DNA of 64,000 nt from Nymphaea colorata (GCF_008831285.2 NC_045145.1:5642802-5706801), one strand, 5' to 3'; shown: positions 34,601 through 46,189, counted from the stretch's first letter. Translations and numbers: made by a program. The notes: generated from the letters alone by a model not told the origin.

Positions 34601-37600
34601 TAGGTGTATTTTTACATTGACTTGAGGAGTTGAGGTAATAAAATGTACTATAATTGTGCATTCAGTAACTTGAATCTCTGTACTTGTGGACTGATCCATT
34701 TGCAACCTATGTTGTCAAGGTGCCAAAGGTTGCCTTGGCGCCAGACAGTGCCCAGCGCCTAGGTGTGCCTGGGAAAAAAAAGAGACCATTTTTTTAGTTA
34801 TGTTAATATGTCAAGTTATTTTGATTAACTATTACTATTATTTGAAATGTGGAGAGTAGTAATATAACAAGCACAATCAACTTAAACAATCATACATTGA
34901 TTGTTGACTTTATTGAATATGAAAAATCCATATAGAAAGTTCCTATCTCTATTGTCAAGTTGTTACATGCAGTGGCATCTTTTACAATGCCAAGTAGGTG
35001 TTGTTATAATATAACTAATATATAAAAGTATAATACGTATTACTCATTATAGTATATAACAATATACATATTACCAAAGCAGTATATAACAGTATAATAT
35101 ATATTACATATTATAATATGTAATAGAATCATAAACAGAATACATTTAACAGTCTAAACAGTAATACATACTGTATTATACAGTAAAACAGAATACGTAA
35201 CATGAATCATAAACAGAATACGTATAACAGTTTACTAATGGCTAATCATATACAAAACAGTCATATATACTACCAGTATATGACAGACAGTCATATAACA
35301 GAAAGAGAAACATGACAAATTAATAATTCAAACGGAAATCAGAAATCAGAAATAGAAACATATATAAAACAGATAAACTATTTACATAATATATTTACAT
35401 ATAAGTTATAGTACTTCAAGAAGACGTAATATAATAAAAAAGACTAACAGTACATAACAGTAACAAGACACATAAGTACATAACCATACTAACATATACA
35501 TATAACAGGTATCACAATACTATATATTATATAAAGGCTAACAGTATATACATATAACAGGTTGATGCAATAATACTATATAATAGATAAAACAAACTGT
35601 ACATAACAGTATAAACATATAACAGGTATTACAATACATATAACAGGTATACCAGCAGGTATTATATATAACAAAATCTATGTCACATGGATACGGATGC
35701 AGACATAATTCAAAATCACGGGCACGCGGGTACGGCTGGCCATACCTATATTACACACACACACACACACATATATATACACACACACACAAAATCTGGA
35801 AAAATACATTTATTAAGATTACAATCCAGTACAATACATATAAATATATTGTAAGGTATTGAATATATAAATTCTATGTTGTATATTGAACATATAATTA
35901 CAGTTACAGCAATACACGGGTGTGCCTGTGCACCTGAAGTGTCGGAGGCATGTCCGTACCTGCACCCGCATCAAGGCGAGTCGACACCGACACTTCAGGC
36001 GCACAGGCGCACCTGTGTATCAGAGAACAAAATAGACTAACAGTACATAAAAGTATAACAGCAGGCATTATAACAGTTTTATGCAAAATTAACAATACAA
36101 ATAACAGGTATTACAATACATGCAACATGTATAATAGCAGGTAATATAATATCGACTAGGTGTGCGCGTGCTGACGCCTAGGTGCCAGCACATATCCTGT
36201 TGCCTAGGTGGTGGACTTAGGCAACGGGTGTGGACTCAGGCTTAGTCCACGCCTAGGCAACGCTTAGGCGATGCCTTCACAACATAGTTTGCAACTATAC
36301 ATGTGTGCAAACCGGTTATATTTTATAACTTTGGTACACAGTTTACATTGAAATATTTTATAAGAAAATAGTATTTAAAAACCATCCACATATTCATAAA
36401 AGGTAGTCTTTAAAATCATTTGCAAAAGAATTTCACCAACTGATAACGTATGTGTGTGTCTATGTATAGACCCAAGGAAAGAAGGTAAGGCTAATTTTTT
36501 ACCTGGTACCGCTCTAACGCATTATGTATCGCCACAGCATCTCCTTTGCACAGGTGACAAATTCCAGCATTCAAAAGAAGTCCTTTGACACTGTACTTCA
36601 GAAGATTATTATTCATTGATACCTTTGCAATTGATTCAAAAATCTCAGTAGCCTTTGGATACCTATGACAAAGCAACCATGCTGTCAGCAAATAGCACTT
36701 AAGGTTACATCAAATGCTCCAAGAGACAAAGTTAGACAACCTAGCAATTCATCATAAATTTCACAAGTAATATAGAAGAACATTTATCATAGCAGTTGAC
36801 GCTGCATGAAGTGACTAGAAAAGCCAAGTTAGACCACCTGAACCCTTCAGTTTGAGATTTTTAAATAGTAAATACTAAGTTATTTAGCAAAAAAGAATGA
36901 TTTGTAGCTGAAAACTCTCGAATAAATTTTGCATGTAAAGTGCTTTTCACAAATACTTCATACTCAAATTTCCAGTATAATGTCAATTTAGAGAGAAAAT
37001 CTCTAACAATGTCTTGTCATTGAGACACTACCAGTTAATTAGAATCTAAGAATGAACTCCACACCAAGTAGTTTTGTTTCATAATGTATCATTGATTAGC
37101 ATGGCATCATATCATGAACAAAAAACTAGAAGAGAAGGCATATAGGATTTTAAACCATCTAGGAAAAAAAGAAAAATGTGTTAAGAAGGAAGGTCTACCA
37201 TGCAAGCCCATTTTTTGAGCTTGATACTGCTCTTTATTCACCTTGTCTCTCCACACCAATATTCTCAAACCAAAGAGGTTCATTGCATGTCTATTAATCT
37301 ATTTTATATCATTAACTTAACCTGCACAATATTTATAGATATGGATGCCAATGATTACCTAACTAGAAAGATAGTGAAAAGTTGGTGATTACTTTACACA
37401 GGCATGCACCCTTTGGAAATCGTATTAAGGAGTTCTCATGTGGATCTGCTAAGATTCAGATCAAGACTCACATTACTGTATCATATGGGATGCGTTTGTG
37501 AGCGTACATTTGTTTTAATATTTTATATGATAGAGCATTATGTCATTGAAAAGTTGTACCCTTACCTTAGAAGGTTAGGGATTTATCTGGTTTGTTGTCA

Positions 37601-40600
37601 TACTGCGAAGGCTAAGTCTTCTATTGTTCACTTTTTTTTTAGGTTTTCGCGGACACGAGGCAGCAGTTGATCAGATGGCTCCGCTCATATCCTACTGGGG
37701 AGATTTTGGGACTATAATCGTGCCGACGCATCATGTTCTGATCGCATTGATGTCTTGCTTTTGTTAGACATTGATGTTGTGGTTTTGGGAGCACTTTTGT
37801 CATGTATGTTATTGGTAAATCTGAAGTAATTTTGTATGAATTGAATTTGCTACATAATGGAATGTTTGCCCCATTGTCCTTTTGATTTGCATAACTCCCT
37901 TTTAATTGTTGTGTCATCGCACCTCGACGTTTTATGTTTTAATGAAAAAAAATTATTTGGGGGTTCAAAAGGGTCGGGGTGTGATAGTGACAACATGGTG
38001 AGTTCCATCACTAGTGATGACATTGCTTTTATTAAAGGAAGGAATAGCGATTAGGAGTTACCTACATCACCTATCACATGGTTGCTACCACTAAAACGGC
38101 ATATGATTTCCTGTATTCATCTGTCCTTGGTGCAATTGTTACCATTCTCCTTCTTGAAGTCCTTCTGTGGGCCCGTGCATTTATTAAGAGGATTGAACCA
38201 ATATGACTCCATTTTGTTGCACAAAAAACAAGAACATTTTTTTGTACCTGAGCATTTTCAGGTATTTTAATACTTAAGAGTAAGAACTATCCTTGCCCCT
38301 ATCTCTAGTACAGTTGACAAAACCTATTTAACCTTGTCCATAAGAAACGCCAGTAAACAGTAAATCCTAAGAGGCAGCCTGATCCTGTGAGTCTTCAGAA
38401 GAGCCCTTCATAGTCATCTCGCAATGTAGCAATTTGGCTTGCAACTCTTCATATGCAGGAGGAGCCAACAATTACGGCAGAGAATGAACTGTAAATCAGT
38501 CCCAATCTTAAGAATGCAAATGCTTCAAGAGATACACTCTTGAAGATCCCAACACCTTCAATAGGTAATGCACAACCAAACCTCAAACTTGACGGGAAGA
38601 TATCAAATATATTAATCTCAAGGGAAGAGAACACAAGAGAGGCCTAAAAGCCTTAACAAAACAAGGGACAACAGTCCCTTATTTATAGTACAATGAAAGG
38701 GAGAGAAGAAGGAGGAGTTGGCTGTTGGGCCAGTTCCAACGGCTAGAAATCTAGTCGTTGGAAGCTGGCCCAACAGCTAGTTCTCCTTTACAAAGTAAGA
38801 AAAGGAAAAAATAGAAAAAGAAAAGAAATAAAAAAGGTACATAAAAAGGAAAAAGAAACAAATAAAATACATAAACACACAACTATGCATACATAGATAT
38901 TCATATATACAAATCATACATGAAACTAGATGTATGACAGTATATATGAAATATACATACGTATACTTACATAATGTCTAATCTTTAAATTCTAACACCC
39001 CCCCTCAAACTTACGGTGTGATCACCGAAGGTTTGCCAAGAAAAAACTGAAATCGTGCTGAAGCAAGTGCCTTGGTGAAGAAATCTCCAAGTTGATATTC
39101 GGAAGGGACAAAGGACATATCGATTGTTCGGCTGAGATATTCTTCTCTCACATAATGACAATCCATTTCAATATGCTTTGTCCTTTCATGAAAAATATGA
39201 TTGCTAGCAATGTAGATGGCACTTTTATTGTCGCAGCAGAGCTTGGTTGCTTCATTTAAGTCAATTCCAATGTCCTTCAATAAGCTTTTTAACCATACAA
39301 TCTCCATGGTGGTGGTGGCCATGGCACGATACTCTGCTTCAGTTGATGATAGAGAGACTTTATTTTGTTTTTTGCACCTCCACGAAATAAGAGTCACCTA
39401 GCAAAACACAAAAACCGGTGGTGGAATGCTTGTTATTAAGATCTCCACCCCAATCAGCATCAGTATAGGCAATCATATTCAAGTTTGATGAGGAGAAAAA
39501 GTCCTTTAGTGATTGTGTGTTTGACATATCGAACAATTCTCAATGCGGCTCCCATGTGTATAGAAGTGGGTCTTTGTTGAAAGTTGAAACTGACTTATGA
39601 CATGTATAGCATGTGATATGTCATGCCTTGTGATAGATAAATATGTGAGAGCTCCAACCAATTGACGAAATGGAGTGGGATTTTCTAGAATTTCTCCATC
39701 ATCAATCTTCATCTTTACTCCTAAGGCTTCAGGAGTGTCCACCACCTTGTCACCAGTGATTCCTGATCTGTTTATAATGTCATTGGCAAGCTTCATTTGT
39801 GAAAGTAAGTATCCTTTTCTACTATAAGATACTTCAATACCAAGAAAATAAGTTACTTTACCCAAATCAATCATTTCAAATTCATTCTTTAGAAAATCCT
39901 TTACCTGCATAATTTCGTTGGCATCATTACCTGTAATAATCATATCATCTACATATAAAAGTAACACAATTATACCTATAGCAGTATTTTTAACAAACAT
40001 AGAAGTGTTAGAATAGCAGGATTTAAAACCTTGTTTAAACATAACATTGCTATTGGAGCTTGTTTCAAGCCATATAATAATGCCTTTCTAAGATAAAGAG
40101 CTTTTCCTTGAGGTAAATCAAGCTCAGGGGGTGAATCCATGTATACCTCCTCATTTAAGTATTCATTCAAAAAAGCATTTTTGGCATCCAATGGCAATAG
40201 GAGCTCCAAACAGAGGTCATACGAGCAACAGGGGCGAAAGTTTCTTCGTAATCAATCTCATATTCTTGGGCATATCCTTTGGCAACAAGTCTAGCTTTAT
40301 ACCTTTCAAGTGATCCATCACTTCTAGTCATGACTTTGTAAACCCACCTACATCCTATTGTCCTTTTCCCTATAGGAAGAGACACAATGTCTCAAGTTTT
40401 ATTGTCTTCAAGGGCTCTAAGTTCACTGTTCATTGCTTCAATCCAAAGTGGGTTAGTTTTGGCTTCAAGATAGGATGAAGGTTCAACATAAGAGTGAATA
40501 GCTAATAAGCAAGCTCTATGTTTTGGGGAAAGGGACTCGTAGGAGACAAATTTTTAAGGTGGATGAAAATCTCTTTGAGATCTCCTAAGAGTAGGTTGAT

Positions 40601-43600
40601 ACTCTTGGATGTTTTGTTGAGACCTTCTCTTATAAACTATAACTTCTCTTGGTGGAGATCTATTAAAAGGAGTACTCTCAACCTCATTTAGAGCATCATC
40701 ATGTGAAGAAGGCAAAACATCATCATCATCATCATTATCATCATCATCATCATTTATCCATAAAAAAAAATAGTCATCTTCATGCTTGGGTTTATTTTCA
40801 TTAAAGTCATTTTCTTCTTCTAGAAATATCACATTTCTTGAAACATACACCTTATCTTTTTCAATATCATAACATCTATACCCTTTTTGAGTTTCGGAAT
40901 AGCCAATAAAGACACATTGAATAGCCATAGATGAAAGTTTGTCATTTTTGTCATTTAAAATGAAACATTTGCAACCAAAGACTTTGAATCTTTTATAAAT
41001 TGGCTCTAAATTAAAAAGTTTTTGAAAAGGTGAAATATTTTCTAAAACTATAGAGAGCATTCTATTAATCAAGTAAATGGATGTTAGAATTGCTTCAGCC
41101 CAAAAATTTTTTGGAACATTTTTTGATATAAGAAGAGCTCTTGTGGTTTCAAGCATATGTCTATGTTTTCTTTCGGCAACTCCATTTTGTTGGGGGGTTT
41201 TGGGACAAGACTTTTGGTGTATAACACCCTTTTCTTTTAGGAATTCTTCAAATTCATTCGAAATGAATACTCCCCCGGAATCACTTCTACAAATTTTAAG
41301 ATTTGCATCAAATTGAGTTTTGATCATGTTGTAAAAGTTTTTAAAATTCAAAAAGACTTCCGATTTACGTTTAAGAAAGTAAACCCAAGCATATCGAGAG
41401 TAATCATCCACAAAAATGACATAATACAGCAAACCACCTTTAGACATAATAGGAGCGGGACCCCATACATCTGAATGCACTAATTCAAAACGTGCCTTTG
41501 CAACAAAATTTCTATTTCCAAAAGGTAAAGCCTTTATTTTGGCTTTAATACAATCATCACAAGAGATCATTTCTTTACATTTCTCTTTCAAAAAAGGGAT
41601 ACAAGACATTTTTCCTAAACTTGAATGCTCAAGTCTTTGATGCCAAACTTGAATGTCACTCTTCTTGACTACATTGCAAGTAGGGTTGGAAAGATCCAAA
41701 TAATCAACATAGTAGAGATCATTTTTTCTAGAACCTTCTCCAATCGTCTTCTTGGAAAGATGGTCCTGTATCAAAAATTTATTTTGTGAGAAGACAATAT
41801 CACATCCATGATTTGTTATTTGCGAAACCGACAAGAGATTTAAGTTAAGTTTGGGAATAAATCTAACTTTTGGTATTTTAAAAACTTTTGAATTAAAATT
41901 TTGATCAATATTCCCAACACATTTGATTTCAAGAGGAGTTCCATCGGCGGTTTTAACAAATGGGCAAGATTCTTCCGTAGTGCATTCGGTAAGTAAAGAA
42001 CTACAAGGGGTCATATGAAATGAAGCTCCAGAATCAAGAATCCAAGAGTACTTACTTGATGATGTAGATGCCACCGTTGCTCCGGAGATTGGAGAAGTCC
42101 CTCCTCCTTTGAAAAGCGGTTGAAGAGCATCAATAAGCTTTGGTTGGAGGGCACATACAAGTTTGTCTAGGTCAAATCGATTGCTTTCTTCATACATTGT
42201 CCCAACCACACTTGTCTTTTTATCAAATCTCCTCAATTTAAGACATCTAAGTTTAGTATGTCCTTCTTCTTGACAATGGAAACATATGATCTTCTTGTTG
42301 CCATTATTGTTATGCTCATAGTTTCGATTAAGGTGAGGAGGCCTATAAGTTCTCATATGAGCACCGGGTCTTGAGGTAGCAAGAACACTCTCACTTTTAT
42401 CTTTGGAAAAATTGAGTCTATTCTCCTCCATTTGAAGTTCCGCTATGGCTTCATTCATAGATGGCACTTTATGCCTATGGAGCAAGGAAGTTTTGACTCC
42501 ATCATATTCCGATCTAAGGCCAAGAATGAATTTATAAAATTTCTCCCTTTGGATTTGTTTTTCTCTAACTCCAATGTCTCTTGGATCATACCATTCGGGT
42601 TCAAATAGAGCAAGTTTGTCCCATAATTGCTCCATTTCTCCAACGTATTCTTTAATGGACTTATCCCCTTGTTGGAGACTTGCAATCTTCATTTGAAAAT
42701 TGCACATGTAGGCCACATCCTTCATAGTGTGGGTTTTCTTGAGGAATTCCCAAGCTTCATGAGCAAAATTATGTTTTGCTATTTGGCCCATCGTTGTAGT
42801 ATCAACACAAGCAATAATCCAAGTGATAATTTTGTGGTGTCCTATCTTCCACTCTTTCCATTTTCTCTCATATTCATTCATAACCTTGTCTTTTTCAATT
42901 CCATCTAGTTATTGGGCTTTACCATCTATGGTCTTGGTGAGGACTAATTGAGGTTCACCTTTAGACCCATCAACAAGTCCTCATAGCCCTTTACTTTTAA
43001 TAAAATGTTCCATAGTTTTTGCCCAAGAAACATAATTTGATGAAGTTCATTTAGGAAGAGTAGAAGAAGTTCTTTCATCCATAATGTGTACCTTGTAAAG
43101 GAGACGTTGAGGTAGTGCTAGGACGAAAAACAGCCACACAAAATGAAGCTTTTGACGCGTCAAAGACTGCCACAATCTTCCCCACCAAGGGAGCTTTATC
43201 CCGTCACAAATATCACCAAAAGAGGCCAGCAAAAATAACAGCACCTTCTTGTGTCAACTCAAAGCAGCAATATATCGAACACTTGGAGTGCTTCACAGCT
43301 CCAAAGAAAGAGAAATATCAGGGATCTTCAAGCTTGAAAGACAGCAAGACAAAGAGCTAAAACCTTGCTGTGATACCATGTAAATCAGTCCCAATCTTGA
43401 GAATGCAAATGCTTCAAGAGATACACTCTTGAAGATCCCAACACCTTCAATAGGTAATGCACAACCAAACCTCAAACTTGAGGGGAAGATATCAAATATA
43501 TTAATCTCAAGAGAAGAGAACACAAGAGAGGCCTAAAAGCCTTAACAAAACAAGGGACAACAGTCCCTTATTTGTAGTACAGTGAAAGGGAGAGAAGAAG

Positions 43601-46021
43601 GAGGAGTTGGCTGTTGGGCCAGTCATCTGGTATCAACGCAAGGACCTCCTATGACCACATGGAGGTGATGTCAACCACAGACTGACCTTTCTTCTCCTAG
43701 TTGAGAGAGGGTTTTTGACATACAATGCCAAGGTCACCTCCTTCGTCATTCTTTTTCTTACAAAAAATGAACTTTTTGAAGACTCGAATGCTTCCATCTA
43801 GGTGACTAAGGAGACTTCACTCCTTGTAAAAATGAATAATCTGCTTTACCAATTGGAAAAAATCCAAGTTTCTCAATCTGAGGAAGTTGAATCAGATGCC
43901 AGAACGAGAAGGAAAATCCATTTGAGTTGAAAGGACTAGGAAGGAGGAGGAGAAATGTGAGAATTGGATAGGAAGAAGACGAGAGAGATCTGAATCCAGC
44001 GAAGGCGAAAACAATGAAAAAGAAACTAAGAATTGCACAACAAAGTCATACTCCAAGTCTCCAACCAATATGGGAATATTTTCAACAATATTGCAGCAAT
44101 AGTAGAATAATGAAACAGATCCTTTCTTTGCTTCCACCCCCAGCCAACCCCACTTTCCTTTTCTCCTTCTGTCTTCCTTTTTGTTTTTGAGAGGGAGGGT
44201 CAAGCTACTGCTGGAGCAAAACTGAAAGAAATAACCAGACCCGAAATCTGTGAATACAAATGATATACGCCTAACTTTAGATGTCAAATGACTGTTAGCT
44301 TCAAGAGAGGAGGCACCTGATCGGTCAGAATTCAGAACTTAACTCCAAGACAGGGCCATGATAATTTGTGATGAGTGACATAAAACAGATTGGAAGGGAA
44401 ACAGGACAAGGAAAATGTTAGAAAACTGAGAAGCATAAGCAAGAGAGAAGCATGCCGACATGGATGAATAAGAAATAAATTTGGGAAATAGGACGAGCAT
44501 TAAGCAACAGAACAGAATATAAAAAAACTGAATATTTAATCCAATGTAACTGGGGCAGAAAAAAAGAAACCCTGATTAGAAGTGCAGAACAAACCATAAA
44601 CATAGAAGCAGAATAAGTTAACACCAAGGAAACAGGGCTCTTGAAAAGAGCCAACCTGAAGAAAAGTGAAATGGAGAAGCGGAGAAAGCACATCCACAAA
44701 TTCAGAATCAGATTAGAGAGAAAAGAATAGACCAGTGTATAAGGAGAAAAGAATAAACCCAAAAAATGAACTTGAGATAGGATGAAGGATCTCCAGCACC
44801 ACACCTTAGGAAATAGGAATAAGACTCTCCCTGATCTATGGCTCTGATACCAAGTCAGATTTCGATATACAGAACTGCTCAATGTGAGAAACAAGAGAAG
44901 ACAAGACAGCAGGAAGTTGCTCAGCAGTAATAAGCCTGCCCTAATTCACTTTAACATAATAATGCAAATTACATGTCTGAAGAATAAATAAATAAATAAA
45001 ATTGAAAATAACAAGCCCTGCAGTTGTGTACACGCAGGGCACTTGTTAAATACAATATGGATTCCTTTCACGGCATGCAATCAAGAATAAACAAAAATAA
45101 ATTATGTGAACTTGTGATAAATCTAGTGATTTTATTTGCACATTGCTGGTGTCTCCTCAATCATAGGGCAGAGTCAGCAGACCATATTTCTTAAATCTTC
45201 AACTGCTGAGAGAAAAGGGGATTAAGTGTTTTGAACCCCCTCTTTTAAGTATTTAGGTTCTTTTTCTGAACACCGAGTACTCAGTCAAAGAACAATCGTC
45301 AATGAGCTAATCAGTAACTAGCCACTGATTTTAGGGCCAGATAGAGTTTGGGTAAAGGCTAATTAGTTGACAGTGAATCACAACAATAAATTGGACCAAT
45401 CAGAACTTTTATTATGAAGCACCAGGTGCATGGGAATTCTATTTGTCGGGAACAGCACCAAGTGCTATCTACCTACTAGTAATGGCAACATATGGTCCAC
45501 AATTGTACTTGGAATAAGTTTCAGCTGATGATTTGTTTCATCATTAACTTTTTTCCTTCAAAAAAATGACCAAGCACCATGTATGCAAAATAGAAGCTAT
45601 TAACAATAGTGGGAAATGTCTACACTCTCCAGACTCTTCCAATGGGAAATCTAAAATACAAACAGTTTCAGTTTTCCCTGTCAAATTTCTGCCACAAATG
45701 AAAAGTGACATTGTTAGCAAAAGTTACCGATTTTTCTTTGAATGGCAATTCCTAATTGTCCAACATCATGAACTGTGTTAACAGAAAGGCCAAATTACTA
45801 TAAAAATAAACCAAACAGTGCAGTTTTCAATTATGTGAAACAGAAATTCAACAGCCAAATGCAGCTTACTGGTCTAATGAAGCAGCCAACTGTGCAACTC
45901 TTTGCATGCATTGGTTCGCAGATGTTGTCACTTCCTCACTCTGGAACAAGTCAGCAGCTCTTTCAAGATATGCAATTGCTTGCTCAAAGTTCTGGTCATT
46001 TTCATATAGTTCACCAATTTC
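27710..46021 (-). CDS. Alpha-SNAP, C-terminal half (exons 46021-45870, 36662-36503, 28610-28563, 28172-28092, 27790-27710)
   Basis: Alpha-soluble NSF attachment protein binds used SNARE complexes and recruits and activates the NSF ATPase, so SNAREs can be recycled at membranes throughout the secretory pathway. The five exons join in frame with GT-AG introns to 173 codons plus stop. They match the plant alpha-SNAP C-terminal half: [97 protein letters not shown] and the acidic end KELEEDDLT. The C-terminal Leu needed for NSF stimulation is present. Plant alpha-SNAPs are about 289 residues, so roughly 115 N-terminal residues are missing; those exons were not found to the right and probably lie beyond 64000. 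Introns of 7.9 and 9.2 kb are filled with transposons. The coding exons show no damage. Confidence 0.93.
28092..28172 (-). CDS. Alpha-SNAP exon
   Basis: 81 nt encoding [20 protein letters not shown] then FDSMTRL. The acceptor is TTTGTTAG, the donor GTATGC; phase 0 at both ends. Confidence 0.95.
28563..28610 (-). CDS. Alpha-SNAP microexon
   Basis: 48 nt encoding [16 protein letters not shown], an exact 16-codon phase-0 exon between CTTGCAG and GTAAGT. The family motif is DLDPTFTGTRE-KFL. Confidence 0.95.
28611..29254. other. Start of the 7.9-kb alpha-SNAP intron, unassigned
   Basis: Contains a (TA)n(CA)n microsatellite (28660-28692); otherwise nothing recognised. Confidence 0.5.
29261..29738 (-). 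pseudogene. Ty3/gypsy integrase C-terminal fragment
   Basis: Open on the minus strand from about 29738 to TAA at 29261. It reads [30 protein letters not shown], a basic middle, then [20 protein letters not shown] and [15 protein letters not shown]. That is the end of a gypsy integrase core followed by the GPF/Y module, about 160 residues of a polyprotein of more than 1400. The upstream RT and RNase H are missing because the fragment abuts copia sequence of opposite orientation at about 29738. Confidence 0.88.
29739..30585 (+). pseudogene. Copia RT - RNase H fragment (element F, first part)
   Basis: Translates with many stops to the end of a copia reverse transcriptase ([13 protein letters not shown] near 29870, from YVDDM-ITG) and RNase H ([53 protein letters not shown] at 30139-30500). 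A small insertion splits the NHT-H region, and at about 30585 the sequence leaves copia homology, resuming at 33455. Confidence 0.85.
30586..33454. other. 2.9-kb insertion splitting copia F, nature unknown
   Basis: Lies between RNase H sequence ending GAAATAGATATAGAG and resuming GATTGTCATTTTGTTTGTGA. It contains no recognised ORF. On the minus strand TTATAAATTGGGGTTGCC (about 32962-32980) followed by a long purine tract looks like a promoter plus leader, as in many plant LTRs, so a solo LTR is possible. I could not find clear TG..CA ends or a target duplication. Confidence 0.4.
32768..32944. repeat. Long homopyrimidine tract
   Basis: 143 uninterrupted C/T residues at 32802-32944, and 177 with one G if counted from 32768. 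Irregular CTCTTCC-type units, not a simple dinucleotide repeat. The ORFs overlapping it are artefacts of composition. Confidence 0.95.
33455..33611 (+). pseudogene. Copia F polyprotein C-terminus
   Basis: Resumes the RNase H end: [20 protein letters not shown] then EYQLAIFFT, and ends VITP-stop at 33609-33611, the same ending as copia elements B, C and D. It has internal stops and shifts. Confidence 0.85.
33612..33622 (+). other. Polypurine tract of copia F; 3' LTR starts at 33623
   Basis: GTTTGAGGGGG directly precedes TGTCAAGAATTATG, the likely start of the 3' LTR. The LTR's far end is not clear, since a MITE-like repeat begins at 33714. Confidence 0.7.
33714..33919. mobile_element. Short MITE, copy 2 of the palindrome-ended family
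   Basis: Starts TGAATGATGAAGC and ends with AACTTTGGATAGCCAAAGTC followed by ACCATTC. Related to 25499-25728 by its ends and by the imperfect ACTTTGG-CCAAAGT palindrome. Flanked by TATATAT. Confidence 0.45.
33920..34698. other. Alpha-SNAP intron, unassigned
   Basis: AT-rich, no coding or repeat boundary recognised. Confidence 0.45.
35000..35670. repeat. Cryptic AT-rich repeats (ACAGTATAA / ATAACAGGTAT)
   Basis: Many imperfect copies of ATATAACAGGTAT, ACATAACAGTA and TATAATATAT without constant period, forming the core of the hAT-like element. Confidence 0.6.
35753..35795. repeat. (CA)n(TA)n microsatellite
   Basis: ACACACAC runs separated by ATATATAT. Confidence 0.85.
36503..36662 (-). CDS. 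Alpha-SNAP exon
   Basis: 160 nt completing Gln, then [38 protein letters not shown] and [25 protein letters not shown] and AG-CHLC are the most conserved alpha-SNAP stretch. The acceptor is TTGTCATAG, the donor GTAAAA, ending in phase 0. Confidence 0.95.
36663..38369. other. Alpha-SNAP 9.2-kb intron, first part
   Basis: No gene. GGGTCGGGGTGTGATAGTG near 37972 resembles the terminal GGGTCGGGGTGTGACA of plant gypsy (chromovirus-type) LTRs, so part of 37400-37990 may be an old LTR. Low confidence. Confidence 0.35.
38369..38489 (-). pseudogene. Coding-like fragment beside copia B, possibly old copia gag
   Basis: The minus strand reads [20 protein letters not shown] then [14 protein letters not shown] and stop. 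The [12 protein letters not shown] pattern resembles copia gag, but the stretch is short and the left side has stops. Copia B is inserted at its upstream end. Confidence 0.3.
38490..38997 (-). repeat. 3' LTR of copia B
   Basis: 508 bp, TGTAAATCAG to TTCTAACA on the plus strand. Contains the family's large inverted repeat around CCAACGGCTAGAAATCTAGT, with one arm changed (AGTCGTTGG). Confidence 0.93.
39011..43082 (-). pseudogene. Copia B gag-pol, broken
   Basis: Starts [11 protein letters not shown] at 43082 and meets a stop at once (codon 12). From 42881 a 775-codon open frame covers gag with [14 protein letters not shown], protease [13 protein letters not shown] and integrase. It has an enlarged Asp-rich tract near 40700, then stops before RT. 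RT is frameshifted and has lost the LIAIAS-KQWSIYQL and KAWFDMFSN segments; [11 protein letters not shown] remains near 39950. RNase H ends at 39011. Clearly dead but a close relative of D. Confidence 0.93.
43367..43378 (-). other. Primer binding site of copia B
   Basis: Minus strand TGGTATCACAGC next to the LTR; one mismatch to the usual TGGTATCAGAGC. Confidence 0.8.
43379..43622 (-). repeat. 5' LTR of copia B, truncated
   Basis: Matches the first 244 bp (plus-strand order) of 38490-38997 and then breaks inside the left arm of the LTR inverted repeat, suggesting breakage or deletion at the palindrome. Confidence 0.9.
43624..45869. other. Alpha-SNAP intron, possible leader of an older minus-strand retroelement
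   Basis: GCTCTGATACCA at 44841-44852 is a perfect complement of the tRNA-iMet primer site pattern (minus-strand TGGTATCAGAGC), so an LTR may start at 44853. No second LTR copy or pol domain was found. The 158-codon minus ORF at 44418-44894 is hydrophobic by composition and unconvincing. The rest is unassigned. Confidence 0.35.
45870..46021 (-). CDS. Alpha-SNAP exon (first one visible)
   Basis: 152 nt: [38 protein letters not shown], then [12 protein letters not shown] and two bases of Gln. This is TPR-like helical-repeat sequence from the middle of alpha-SNAP. The acceptor is TTCTGTGCAG, the donor GTAAGC, in phase 2. Only the minus strand is coding. Confidence 0.92.
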
Positions 46022-46189
46022 CTGCACAGAATTTTTTGGATGTTACTGAACACCTGAGACTGATAAGACAATCAAACAAACACAAGTATGAGAAACACAC
46101 AGAAGGAAAACAGATCCAGCAAAGTACACTAAGGCACTAAACAAATAAGAAACGCTTCACAAGAAGCATGTATTGATGAGGACCAAAGT

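Larger units (their letters stand above)
34707..36287 (+). mobile_element. hAT-like element, CTATG..AAGG family, copy 2
   Basis: 1581 bp with inverted ends CTATGTTGTCAAGG and CCTTCACAACATAG and a perfect 8-bp target duplication TTTGCAAC (34699-34706 and 36288-36295). GC-rich subterminal regions are full of GCCTAGG/GCGCC words. The interior is AT-rich with ACATATAACAGGTAT-type repeats, a (CA)n tract, and what looks like a further small GC-rich repeat (about 35676-36030). It has no transposase, so is non-autonomous. It lies in an alpha-SNAP intron. Confidence 0.85.
38490..43622 (-). mobile_element. Ty1/copia LTR retrotransposon B, decayed, 5' LTR truncated
   Basis: Same family as D. The 3' LTR is complete (38490-38997, 508 bp), but the 5' LTR (43379-43622) keeps only its 3' 244 bp; homology stops after GGGCCAG. 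The U3 half with the promoter is therefore missing, and so is any target duplication. The 5 bp left of the element are TGAAC. Confidence 0.93.

Noticed and set aside
44418-44894. 158-codon minus-strand ORF, hydrophobic
   Set aside because: Low-complexity Phe/Leu/Ser composition from A/T-rich purine tracts, no motif, overlaps a primer-site-like sequence; no sign of a real membrane protein.
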